7,394 nt of DNA from an uncultured bacterium (GCA_938003565.1 CALKYB010000324.1:1-7394); one strand, 5' to 3'; counted from the stretch's first letter, positions 1 to 6,389 are shown. The notes: generated by a model from the letters alone, not told the origin. Numbers and translations: made by a program.

Positions 1-334
1 AGCGAGTAGAGCTGGAGCCTTGCGAGGCGCTCATACTTAGTGAGTTATCAAGGAGGATTGCGATTTGTTTACCTTGATTTGATAGTAAAGGACGAGCTGC
101 AATACCACTTAATAGTAGCAAACAGAGTAGTTCTAAAAAAAATCTGGGAGGCAGTTTAATTTTCTTTTTGGAGACTCTCGGTTTGGGTAGGTTCTTGAGA
201 AGAAAGACACTAGAGACAACCCTTTTATCGCCCTGGGGGTTTTTTAGATAAGCTAAAATCAACAAGGGGGCGAGGCCTGCTAAAACTAGGCCCGGCAAGT
301 TTAGAAATGAGATGCCAGATAGAAATTCAAACAT
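1..334 (-). CDS. BatA-type membrane-anchored VWA domain protein (3' end cut by window)
   Basis: The first 111 residues are visible, from an ATG at 334 to the window edge. The N-terminus has a hydrophobic segment at about residues 12-30 (LPGLVLAGLAPLLILAYL). A basic, loop-like stretch follows (LPKPRVSKKKIKLPPR, about 49-64), then a second hydrophobic segment (about 65-79, FFLELLCLLLLSGIA). This is the layout of the N-terminal domain of BatA-type 'aerotolerance regulator' proteins. A VWA domain begins directly after it, with the metal-binding MIDAS motif DNSLS (D96, S98, S100) preceded by the usual hydrophobic strand. Such proteins are inner-membrane proteins with the VWA domain outside the membrane core, and they are encoded with MoxR and DUF58 partners as here. 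The start lies 3 nt beyond the DUF58 stop codon, which suggests translational coupling; no strong Shine-Dalgarno is visible. The rest of the VWA domain and the C-terminus lie outside the window, so BatA cannot be told from BatB or from long VWA proteins with other C-terminal domains. Confidence 0.85.
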   Translation of the reverse strand, partial: MFEFLSGISFLNLPGLVLAGLAPLLILAYLKNPQGDKRVVSSVFLLKNLPKPRVSKKKIKLPPRFFLELLCLLLLSGIAARPLLSNQGKQIAILLDNSLSMSASQGSSSTR

Positions 335-337
335 TGT

Positions 338-1246
338 CTAGCTCAGCAATCCAGTTTTGGGAAAACGATTCAGCACTAACTCAGAGAGTTGTTCACTACT
401 TGAGACAGTTAAGAAGTCAATTTCGTACTTATCACAGTAAGATTTCAATTCTTTTTGATGGGCACTAAGTAGTCGATTATATTCTTTTGACGTCTCAGAG
501 TTTACACTTAGCTGGAACTCTGCACCATCTTCACTATCAACGACAAGATTGCTAGAGAGCTTTTCCAAACTTAGCTCTGATTCACTTAGGATTTGAATGA
601 TAGAAATATCAAGGTTTTTAGCTCTTAATAAATCCACCCCTGAGCGAAAATCTTCAACTTCGAAAAGGAAATCTGAAATTAGGTAGCATTTCCCAGGAGA
701 CCTTTGTTTAGAAATTGCGACTCGAACCAAGTTGGTGAAGTCAGCGGAGCTGTGATTTTGCGTAGAGAATTTTTTTAAATATGAAAAAGCCCGAGAAGCG
801 GCCTTGGGGCCCACGTAGCGTGGTGAAACTTCTTGACCAAGAATAGAAAAATTTACGCTATCCCCATCAGTGAGCGCCACGAAGCCCAGAGCTAAAGAAA
901 TGTTTTTAGCCAGTTCAAATTTGTTTTCATTCCCAGAAGAAGTTCCCTTAGTTGATGTCTTTGGGAAGTTCATTGAGTGACTGGAGTCTATTAGAAGGTT
1001 GATGTTTAGGTCTTGCTCTTCTCTAAATTGCCTTACGTAAAGCCTGTCGGTTCTGCCATAGAGCTGCCAGTCGATATGTCTAAAGTCATCGCCCGGAGAG
1101 TAAGGTCGATAGTCAGCGAACTCTAAACCGTGGCCTTTCTTGCCGGAACGATGAGTGCCTTGTCGGGTTCCAAGGAAGGTTTTTCTTGTGTGAATTTTTA
1201 GTTGTTGCAGACGACGAAAAAATTCAGCTGTGAATGGCGCTTCCAT
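338..1246 (-). CDS. DUF58 domain protein (VWA-like), MoxR-operon partner
   Basis: This 302-residue protein carries the DUF58 hallmark at residues 40-60, including EFADYRPYSPGDDFRHIDW. RLYVRQFREEQ (68-78) follows, then a hydrophobic strand leading to a MIDAS-like DSSHS motif (D87, S89, S91). The rest fits a VWA-like Rossmann fold; ISDFLF (about 194-199) is a typical later strand. No signal peptide or membrane segment is seen, so it is probably cytoplasmic. The length is normal for the short DUF58 class without N-terminal membrane helices. The ATG at 1246 lies 11 nt after the MoxR stop; only a weak GAG-like ribosome site is visible. DUF58 proteins are nearly always next to a MoxR ATPase and are presumed to be adaptors or substrates of it; the molecular function is not established. 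A linker at about 97-108 (TSTKGTSSGNEN) just after the MIDAS strand looks like a low-complexity insertion. Confidence 0.93.
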   Translation of the reverse strand: MEAPFTAEFFRRLQQLKIHTRKTFLGTRQGTHRSGKKGHGLEFADYRPYSPGDDFRHIDWQLYGRTDRLYVRQFREEQDLNINLLIDSSHSMNFPKTSTKGTSSGNENKFELAKNISLALGFVALTDGDSVNFSILGQEVSPRYVGPKAASRAFSYLKKFSTQNHSSADFTNLVRVAISKQRSPGKCYLISDFLFEVEDFRSGVDLLRAKNLDISIIQILSESELSLEKLSSNLVVDSEDGAEFQLSVNSETSKEYNRLLSAHQKELKSYCDKYEIDFLTVSSSEQLSELVLNRFPKTGLLS

Positions 1247-1257
1247 AGCTCTGACTC

Positions 1258-2268
1258 TTAGCTACCAACCTCGTCGATAATCTGATCGCTTGTTATCCCT
1301 TCAGCTTCAGCTTGATAGTTTAGAATGATTCTATGACGTAATGCAGGTTTGGCAGCTGCCTTTATATCCTCAAATGAGAGATTCAGTCTTCCATCAAGCA
1401 AAGCGAAGACCTTAGCAGCGAGTAGTATTCCTTGTGCGCCTCTGGGACCAGGACCGAATCTTACATATTCTGAGACCATATTGCTTGCCGTACCAGAGTC
1501 CGGAGTTAGTGAAAAAACCATTCCAACCAGTATATCTTCAAGAGGTGGAGCGATTTTTACTTCTCTTACCAGTGCTCTCATCGAGAGGATTGTTTGAGTT
1601 GTTTGATCAGGGTTAATAATTGGAGTGATTTTATATGAAGTACTACCTGTTGTTCGACCTAAAATTTCTTTAAGGTTGGTTGCGTTTGGAGCTTCTACTA
1701 TGAGTTTAAATAGAAAACGGTCGAGCTGAGCTTCCGGTAGGGGATAGGTGCCTTCAAGTTCAATAGGGTTTTGTGTTGCCAGTACAAAAAATGGAGTAGG
1801 TAGTGCATAAGTTTCGCCTAGGATACTAACTTGTTTCTCCTCCATGGCTTCAAGTAGTGCAGATTGAGTTTTAGGTCCAGCGCGGTTTACTTCGTCTGCT
1901 AAAACAATGTTTGCAAAAATTGGACCTTGTTTAAACTGGAAAGAACGACCTCCAGAGCTTGTTTCGGTTAAAACTTGTGTTCCAGTAATGTCTGAAGGCA
2001 TTAAGTCAGAAGTAAACTGAATTCTGTTAAACGATAAGCCCATTGCTTCCGCAATAGATTTTACCAACAAAGTCTTTCCAAGGCCGGGAGCGCCTTCCAA
2101 GAGAACATGGCCTCCGGCAAACATTGCGCCGAGTGTAGACCGAACAATTTCCTCGTTGCCAACAATTACTCGGTTTATTTCTTCTTGAATGAGCTTAAAG
2201 TTATTCCGAAAACTATCAACCGCGAGTTCAAGATTATCAAAAGTTACTTGTTCAGAGGGATTGTTCAT
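1258..2268 (-). CDS. MoxR-family AAA+ ATPase
   Basis: This is a 336-residue AAA+ ATPase of the MoxR family. Walker A is GAPGLGKT (59-66), Walker B is IVLADEVNR (121-129, with D125 and E126), and sensor 1 is TQNP (165-168). The MoxR signature EGTYPLPEAQLDRFLF follows (172-187), with R184 as a likely arginine finger. The sensor 2 region is FGPGPRGAQG (271-280, R276). All catalytic residues are present and the length is typical of the family. MoxR proteins use ATP to help assemble or activate partner proteins, commonly ones containing VWA domains; the DUF58 and BatA-type genes that follow within 11 and 3 nt are the expected partners. The ATG at 2268 is the only plausible start, because the next methionine is residue 49 and the Walker A motif follows soon after. 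Its ribosome site is poor: an AGG lies only 2 nt from the ATG. The gene is preceded by a roughly 310-base region with candidate operators, so it is probably the first gene of this operon. Confidence 0.96.
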   Translation of the reverse strand: MNNPSEQVTFDNLELAVDSFRNNFKLIQEEINRVIVGNEEIVRSTLGAMFAGGHVLLEGAPGLGKTLLVKSIAEAMGLSFNRIQFTSDLMPSDITGTQVLTETSSGGRSFQFKQGPIFANIVLADEVNRAGPKTQSALLEAMEEKQVSILGETYALPTPFFVLATQNPIELEGTYPLPEAQLDRFLFKLIVEAPNATNLKEILGRTTGSTSYKITPIINPDQTTQTILSMRALVREVKIAPPLEDILVGMVFSLTPDSGTASNMVSEYVRFGPGPRGAQGILLAAKVFALLDGRLNLSFEDIKAAAKPALRHRIILNYQAEAEGITSDQIIDEVGS

Positions 2269-2343
2269 TGCCTAAGGTGATGAGAATAATTTACAAAAAA
2301 CCACGAAGAATTGTTGAAACAAAGATTTACTCAATGAGATTGG

Positions 2344-2373
2344 AGTATAACCGCCACGCGCTCGGATGACCAA
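2344..2373 (-). promoter_or_regulatory. Candidate promoter for the MoxR operon
   Basis: On the minus strand TTGGTC (2368-2373, 3 of 6 to the sigma-70 -35 box) and TATACT (2344-2349, 5 of 6 to the -10 box) are separated by 18 nt. Transcription would begin near 2337, about 70 nt upstream of the MoxR ATG. The upstream dyads would then be centred about 58 and 116 nt before the start site. The -35 box is weak, so this is tentative. An alternative pair (TTGAAC, 16 nt, TATGTT) overlaps the first dyad. Confidence 0.3.
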
Positions 2374-2386
2374 TAATAACATACCA

Positions 2387-2404
2387 TGAACAGACGATTG
2401 TTCA
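2387..2404. promoter_or_regulatory. Operator-like perfect dyad, copy 1 (TGAACA-N6-TGTTCA)
   Basis: This is an 18-bp perfect inverted repeat with 6-bp arms and the spacer GACGAT. It recurs with identical arms and identical spacing at 2445-2462. The shape, two short arms one helical turn apart, is that of a binding site for a dimeric regulator. It lies upstream of MoxR and close to the candidate promoter. I cannot match it to a known regulator: it differs from the LexA boxes I know (for example CTGT-N8-ACAG or CGAAC-N4-GTTCG). Confidence 0.55.
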
Positions 2405-2444
2405 ACGCTTTGGCTTAGGATTGGCGGAGATGATTTGTTGATTT

Positions 2445-2462
2445 TGAACAGGAGCTTGTTCA
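2445..2462. promoter_or_regulatory. Operator-like perfect dyad, copy 2 (TGAACA-N6-TGTTCA)
   Basis: This is the second copy of the dyad, with the spacer GGAGCT. The two copies share 15 of 18 positions, consensus TGAACAGNNGNTTGTTCA, and their centres are 58 bp apart. That distance suits looping or cooperative binding. An overlapping GTTCAT direct repeat follows (GTTCATAAGTTCATG, from 2458), which adds a partial third half-site. Confidence 0.55.
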
Positions 2463-2521
2463 TAAGTTCATGAAAGTTTTTTGGGGTTGAAAAGAGAGTG
2501 AACCGTATTTAAATGGGGTTA

Positions 2522-2549
2522 CAGCCGCTAAAGCCTATAGCGGCGGCTG
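2522..2549 (-). terminator. GC-rich hairpin after the ANL gene, possible terminator
   Basis: The hairpin begins 27 nt after the ANL stop codon. In the minus-strand RNA, CAG and CCGCTA pair with TAGCGG and CTG around the loop TAGGCTT, with a 3-nt CCG bulge (9 bp in all). An alternative fold pairs CAGCCGC with GCGGCTG over 7 bp. In the minus direction no U-run follows (the next bases are TAACCCC), so it is not a classical intrinsic terminator. Only on the plus strand does a TTTT follow. It may end or protect the ANL transcript. Confidence 0.4.
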
Positions 2550-2576
2550 ATTTTCCGAAATACCCTAGTTTTGGTT

Positions 2577-4022
2577 TTATAGTAGATGTCGCTGTACTAC
2601 GCCTTTGGCGTTTTTAGGAATCGTTTCAGCGACAATGATATCTTGTGGTAAAGCGTAATGGGGAAGATTCTCTCTTAAGTAGCGTTCGAAGCTATCGGTG
2701 TTGAAGTCCGGGTCGACCACAACAGTAATTTGAATGACAGCTTGGTCGGCTCCATCTTTAGTCGCAGAAGCTGCAGCATCTTTGACTCCCGGGGCATTCT
2801 GACTTGCACTATCAACATAAGCCAACCAAATATTGTAGTCATTGACTTGAACGTAGTCATCTTGTCTACCAACGAAAAAGTATCGGCCACTCTCATCTCT
2901 CGAGAAGAAGTCGTTTGAGACGTAAAATTTTCTGTCGCCGTGGCTTAAAAAGGCAGCCTTTGTCTTCTCAGGATTTCCTTCATATCCTTCTACAACGTTG
3001 TCCCCAGAGAAGGCTGGAATTCCTTGTCCCTCACCTTCGAAGGGAATAAAATGACCTTCGCCCCATTGCTGTTGGTTGAGCATCACAATTTCAGTATTTG
3101 GAAGAGCAAAACCCAAGTCATTGGCTGCTGTTGCCGATGACTGGCCAGGTCGGTGGCCAGAGCCAACGTGACAGAGCTCTGTCATACCGATTCCGCTAAC
3201 AAGGTATTTTCCATTGTAAACATCTTGTATAATGTCGAAGGTGTCATCAGACATCAGCCCCGAGAACCATCTCACAACATCCACTTGGCCAGGTCCCTTT
3301 TGAAGAAGGTCCTCCGATATTAATTTCCATAGGCTGGGAGCTAGGGAAACCATGTTCGGTGCCAATTTTAAATTCCCTGAGACGATGTCGGAGATTTTTC
3401 TCATTGAATCTCCATCTGTGGGTAGGCCAATGACTGTCGCACCGCAAAGTAAGGCTGAGTATGTCATGTAGCCTCGGTGTCCATGAGTGGGTGCTTTGTT
3501 GAAACAACCAACAATATGCTTTTGGTTCATCCCTGTAGTTAAAATCAGGTTCTGGTAACCGGCAGCCATTCCCTTTAACTTTTGTAGCATCAGTTTTGAG
3601 GTTCCAGTAGTTCCTCCACTCATCGAACCAAGGGCCGGCTGGAGCATAGGGGTGTCTAGCTTTGGCTTATCACCGGCTTGTAAATTATATATATTAGTGG
3701 CGACTCGAAAGCCTGAATCTCGTAGGTCTGAGACATATCTTTTGGGTGCTATGACCAATGCCGGATTTGCTACTTTCAGTTGTGATATTAGGACACCGAT
3801 TGGATCTTGTGGATCTAACAAGACTATTGAGTGTCCCTGTCCAACAAGAAAAGGGGCGATTGCTGCAACTACGACGTCGTCTGGAATAATTGCTAATCGC
3901 TTTTCTTTCAATCGTACTTTGGCAATTGCGTTATTGGCTACGCTCAGAAGGGCGTTTAAATCCTGACAGTTAAGGGTCTTCTCGGTAATAGGATTGAATA
4001 TTCTACCGGCTATCTTATTCAT
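2577..4022 (-). CDS. Stand-alone ANL-superfamily (AMP-binding) protein with altered lid motifs
   Basis: This 481-residue protein of the acyl-CoA synthetase / NRPS adenylation-domain superfamily has the ATP-loop SGGTTGTSK at 135-143 (A3) and GMTE at 279-282 (A5). An A6-like stretch, GDNVVEGYEGNPEKT, lies at 340-354. A7 has SND at 369-371 where TGD is usual, and the hinge GRQDD is at 385-389. Several lid positions depart from the family. In A8, QVNDYN replaces the usual K-x-x-G-x-R. In A10, PKNAKGVVQR has valine (V475) where the catalytic lysine of the usual P-x-x-x-G-K belongs. Adenylate formation may therefore be weak or absent, or another lysine such as K473 may substitute. No carrier protein, thioesterase or other lipid gene is adjacent, so the substrate cannot be named. 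I chose the ATG at 4022; an in-frame TTG at 4040 would add six residues but has no visible ribosome site. Gaps on both sides suggest a separate transcription unit. Confidence 0.88.
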   Translation of the reverse strand: MNKIAGRIFNPITEKTLNCQDLNALLSVANNAIAKVRLKEKRLAIIPDDVVVAAIAPFLVGQGHSIVLLDPQDPIGVLISQLKVANPALVIAPKRYVSDLRDSGFRVATNIYNLQAGDKPKLDTPMLQPALGSMSGGTTGTSKLMLQKLKGMAAGYQNLILTTGMNQKHIVGCFNKAPTHGHRGYMTYSALLCGATVIGLPTDGDSMRKISDIVSGNLKLAPNMVSLAPSLWKLISEDLLQKGPGQVDVVRWFSGLMSDDTFDIIQDVYNGKYLVSGIGMTELCHVGSGHRPGQSSATAANDLGFALPNTEIVMLNQQQWGEGHFIPFEGEGQGIPAFSGDNVVEGYEGNPEKTKAAFLSHGDRKFYVSNDFFSRDESGRYFFVGRQDDYVQVNDYNIWLAYVDSASQNAPGVKDAAASATKDGADQAVIQITVVVDPDFNTDSFERYLRENLPHYALPQDIIVAETIPKNAKGVVQRHLL

Positions 4023-4052
4023 AAATTGCTCGCTTTTCAAAAGCAGTGAACT

Positions 4053-4102
4053 ATTCCACTACTCCTGAGCAGCTATTTTTAGCGACTTAAGAGTAGTGGA
4101 AT
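4053..4102. repeat. Inverted repeat with 12-bp perfect arms upstream of the ANL gene
   Basis: ATTCCACTACTC (4053-4064) and GAGTAGTGGAAT (4091-4102) are perfect reverse complements separated by 26 nt. The spacer itself contains a small hairpin, GCTA-TTTT-TAGC (4072-4083). The element ends 30 nt before the ANL ATG. In RNA it would form a stem in the leader, where it could affect translation or stability; as DNA it could be an operator. No U-run follows it, so it is not a typical terminator. Confidence 0.6.
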
Positions 4103-4273
4103 TCAGCGAGAACTCTAAAACCTTTATTCTCTTTTCTTCCCATTTTAGAATGTTTGATTAAATTGGGAACAAAAGTAGCGACTACCCGAAAAGATGAGGT
4201 AAAATTTACAAATATTCAGTAAGGACGAATAAGGCAATTTAGTATTTAGAGAACAGAGTTTATAGAACCACAA

Positions 4274-4301
4274 ATTCTACATGAATCTTAGCAGCTATCA
4301 A
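4274..4301 (-). promoter_or_regulatory. Candidate promoter for the ANL gene
   Basis: On the minus strand TTGATA (4296-4301, 5 of 6 to the -35 consensus) and TAGAAT (4274-4279, 5 of 6 to the -10 consensus) are separated by 16 nt. Transcription would start near 4267 and leave a leader of about 245 nt that includes the inverted repeat at 4053-4102. A weaker alternative closer to the gene is TTGTTC (4167-4172) with TAAAAT (4142-4147), spaced 19 nt. Confidence 0.38.
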
Positions 4302-4384
4302 AGTCCATTGCTGCCGAAAATGGTTGATGGGCCTGAAATTATTGTAATTTATTTGAAGATAATTCTCTGGACTACAGCAATAAC

Positions 4385-6340
4385 TTAGAAGATATCGCTA
4401 TACTCAACGGGAATGGGCTGTTTCTCACTAGCGGTGGATCGTTCAGGTTTCTGGAAAGTTGTTCCAGAAATGGAAGTCTTGGCTCGAGCTCCAGGTTTAT
4501 TTTTATATTTTTTCCCGTCTGATGCTCCAAGTAAACCAGCTGTAATTTTTTCTTCGTTTGGAATTTCAACAGTATCTTTCGGAGTGTTTTCTCCTAAACC
4601 TCCTTCATCTCCGCCGGAAAAAGGACCATACTTCTCTGCTTGTTTTTTAGCTTGTGCAGCTTTCTTTTCTGAAGGCATTCGATCACCTCCGGAGCTCCCG
4701 GAGTTTTCTTTCTCAGATTCTCCAGCTTTTCCTGAGGTTTGATCCTTATTTTTTTTGGACTGCTTGGCACCACTCTGTTTAGATTCACTAGGCTTTGGAT
4801 CGGAGCCGGCTGATTCTTTTTTCGAACCTTGCTTCCCGTCTTCATTTTGATTGTTTTTATTTCCTTTGTTCTTGTCGCCTTGTTCTTTATTACTATTTTT
4901 TGAGCTTTTTTCCGAACTACTTTCACCGGATTTTTTTTGATCTTTATTGCCCTGGCTTGACTGACTCTTTTTTGATTTGAGCTCTTCTAACTTCTTTTTA
5001 ACGGATTCGAGTTTTTCTCTTTTATCCCCGCTACTTTTCTCTTGATTGCCTTTACCTTTTCTTGATTCCGTCTGTTTAGATTTATTACTTGAGGATTCAC
5101 TATTGTTTTTCTCTGCGTTTGCAGACTCTTTGGAGTTTGACTTATTGTCGGGCTTAGTTCCTTCCTGGTTGCTCTCTTCTTTAGCTTTTCCCGTTCCTTT
5201 GTTCTTGGCGTCTCCTTTTTGACTGTTTTCATCATTGCTTCCAGACTGACTTTCTCCATGCTCTTGTTTCTGAGACCCAGATTTACCACTACCCTGGCCT
5301 TCGCCAACACCAGTTTCAGACTTGTTCTGGCCATCTTCTTTCTTATTTGAAGACTTAGACTCCTTGGCCTGAGAGTCTCCTTTCTTACCAGTTTGTTTAG
5401 ACTTTTCGTTAGAGTCCTGACTTCCTTGTTTCTGCTCAGGATTATCACCACTTTTGTTGGGGTTAGGTTGGTCTTTGTTATTATTGTTTTTGTTGGACTG
5501 CTCACCACTGTTAGAGTCTTTCTTGTTTGAGTTTTCTTGAGGTTCTTCTCCAGGATTATCTTCAGAATCCTCGGGGGGATTCTTTTGTTCTTCTTTGTCA
5601 GTCTCTGGATCGTTTAGAGATTCAGGGGTTTTAGAAAATTCTTTATTTAGCTCTTCGTTAGAAAGATCCATTAAGTTTTCAATGTTTTCGATAGAATCTT
5701 CGAGATCGTCTAGGGCTTGATCTGAGTGCAGTCCATTTTGTTCGACAGAGTCAGCTAAGTCATTTAGCTGCTCTTTTAGTTTTTTTGGTAGTTGGGATTC
5801 ATCAAATAGGTCACGAATTTCTTCAGCCTGTTTCTTTGCAATTGTTTTTTCGTCGGCTGTAAGATTCGAGTGATTTCCTAGGTATAGTAAAACAACAATA
5901 GCCAAAGTTATTAGAGGAGAGAGAGCTAGCGAAACGGTTGAAAATTTGTCGGGTTTCCAACTAAGCTCTTCCTCCTTATTGAACTTTGAAGCTAATGAAT
6001 TAGCTTGTTTTTCAATAAATTGGTTCACTAAAGAATCCTCTCCAGATGCTAGGGTCAAAAAGCGATCTTTAGCAGAGGTCGACGAGTCTATTAGTTTGGC
6101 TGCTTCAATTTTAGAAACTCGACTGGATTGTTTCCAAGTTTCTTTTGAAAAGTGTGCAATTAGCAAACTGCCCAATGGGGCAAATATGATCCCTGAGGCG
6201 AATGAAATATAGTTAAAACTAATAAGTAGGTAGATAAGTAGACAGTAAAGAAAGAGCAGCAAGGCTACTAAGAATAGGCTAATTCGCCTGTTTCGAGTAA
6301 GGCGAGCCGCAACTTCCGAAATTAGATCTTTGACTATCAA
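4385..6340 (-). CDS. Membrane protein with very long low-complexity tail, DUF4175-like MoxR-cluster partner
   Basis: This 651-residue protein has predicted membrane segments at about 20-40, 46-64 and 134-155. Between the second and third lies IDSSTSAKDRFLTLAS (84-99), which resembles the 'ID...LKDRF.TA' stretch of DUF4175-like proteins found beside MoxR/DUF58 genes. Residues 160-235 are acidic and probably helical. About 340 residues (236-575) are low complexity, almost only K, S, N, Q, E, G and D, interrupted by a likely helix at 438-460 (REKLESVKKKLEELKSKK). The C-terminus becomes ordered again and ends in QPIPVEYSDIF, like the 'P.EY.D' ending often seen in such MoxR-cluster proteins. The family assignment rests on these recalled patterns and is moderate. 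The start is TTG at 6340, preceded by AGGA at 5-nt spacing and by an in-frame TAG further upstream, and the first membrane helix follows soon after. It is likely an envelope scaffold of the MoxR/VWA system; no catalytic motif is seen. Confidence 0.88.
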   Translation of the reverse strand: MIVKDLISEVAARLTRNRRISLFLVALLLFLYCLLIYLLISFNYISFASGIIFAPLGSLLIAHFSKETWKQSSRVSKIEAAKLIDSSTSAKDRFLTLASGEDSLVNQFIEKQANSLASKFNKEEELSWKPDKFSTVSLALSPLITLAIVVLLYLGNHSNLTADEKTIAKKQAEEIRDLFDESQLPKKLKEQLNDLADSVEQNGLHSDQALDDLEDSIENIENLMDLSNEELNKEFSKTPESLNDPETDKEEQKNPPEDSEDNPGEEPQENSNKKDSNSGEQSNKNNNNKDQPNPNKSGDNPEQKQGSQDSNEKSKQTGKKGDSQAKESKSSNKKEDGQNKSETGVGEGQGSGKSGSQKQEHGESQSGSNDENSQKGDAKNKGTGKAKEESNQEGTKPDNKSNSKESANAEKNNSESSSNKSKQTESRKGKGNQEKSSGDKREKLESVKKKLEELKSKKSQSSQGNKDQKKSGESSSEKSSKNSNKEQGDKNKGNKNNQNEDGKQGSKKESAGSDPKPSESKQSGAKQSKKNKDQTSGKAGESEKENSGSSGGDRMPSEKKAAQAKKQAEKYGPFSGGDEGGLGENTPKDTVEIPNEEKITAGLLGASDGKKYKNKPGARAKTSISGTTFQKPERSTASEKQPIPVEYSDIF

Positions 6341-6345
6341 TATGG

Positions 6346-6349
6346 TCCT
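6346..6349 (-). promoter_or_regulatory. Ribosome binding site deciding a TTG start
   Basis: AGGA on the minus strand lies 5 nt before the TTG at 6340. An in-frame TAG five codons upstream rules out a longer protein, and no ATG occurs before the first membrane helix. Together these support TTG as the true start. Confidence 0.6.
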
Positions 6350-6389
6350 AAACTATTGGGTGGCGTTTTATCGTCTACCGTAAGTAGGC

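Larger units (their letters stand above)
2269..2576. other. Non-coding region between the ANL gene and MoxR
   Basis: I see no convincing gene in these 308 bases. They contain a GC-rich hairpin just after the ANL stop codon, two identical 18-bp dyads and a candidate promoter towards MoxR, each listed separately. A small palindrome TTGTT-GA-AACAA (2311-2322) and a TTCATGAA palindrome (2467-2474) are also present. A 63-codon frame (2272-2463, minus) fills part of the region but looks spurious. Confidence 0.7.
4023..4384. other. Non-coding region between the 651-residue protein gene and the ANL gene
   Basis: I see no gene in these roughly 360 bases. They hold the 12-bp-arm inverted repeat at 4053-4102, the palindrome GCTTTTCAAAAGC at 4032-4044, a candidate promoter at 4274-4301 and an A+T-only palindrome AAATTA-TTG-TAATTT at 4336-4350 shortly after the upstream stop codon. 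No clear intrinsic terminator follows the upstream gene. Confidence 0.7.

Noticed and set aside
2387..2462. The dyads as LexA (SOS) boxes
   Set aside because: Arms and spacing do not match the LexA consensus sites I know, and the downstream operon has no DNA-repair gene.
2272..2463. A 63-codon minus-strand frame directly upstream of MoxR
   Set aside because: It overlaps both dyads and the candidate promoter, has no recognisable domain, and ends in an arbitrary hydrophobic stretch. A regulatory region explains the sequence better.
3652..3966. A 104-codon plus-strand frame opposite the ANL gene
   Set aside because: It is antisense to well-recognised ANL sequence, with no motif or separate start signals.
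4336..4350. AAATTA-TTG-TAATTT palindrome as a terminator of the 651-residue protein gene
   Set aside because: The stem is only A-T pairs, with no GC-rich part and no clear U-run, so a stable terminator is unlikely.
4413..4742. A 109-codon plus-strand frame opposite the end of the 651-residue protein gene
   Set aside because: It is a pyrimidine-rich antisense shadow (Ser/Phe/Pro-rich) of the low-complexity coding region.
4987..5508. A long K/T/R-rich minus-strand frame inside the 651-residue protein gene
   Set aside because: It is a shifted reading of the purine-rich low-complexity region, where stop codons are rare by composition. The main frame has membrane helices and a conserved-looking C-terminus.
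4600..5640. A CRISPR array or tandem DNA repeat in the low-complexity stretch
   Set aside because: The resemblance is only compositional; no regularly spaced identical repeat units are visible and the reading frame is continuous.
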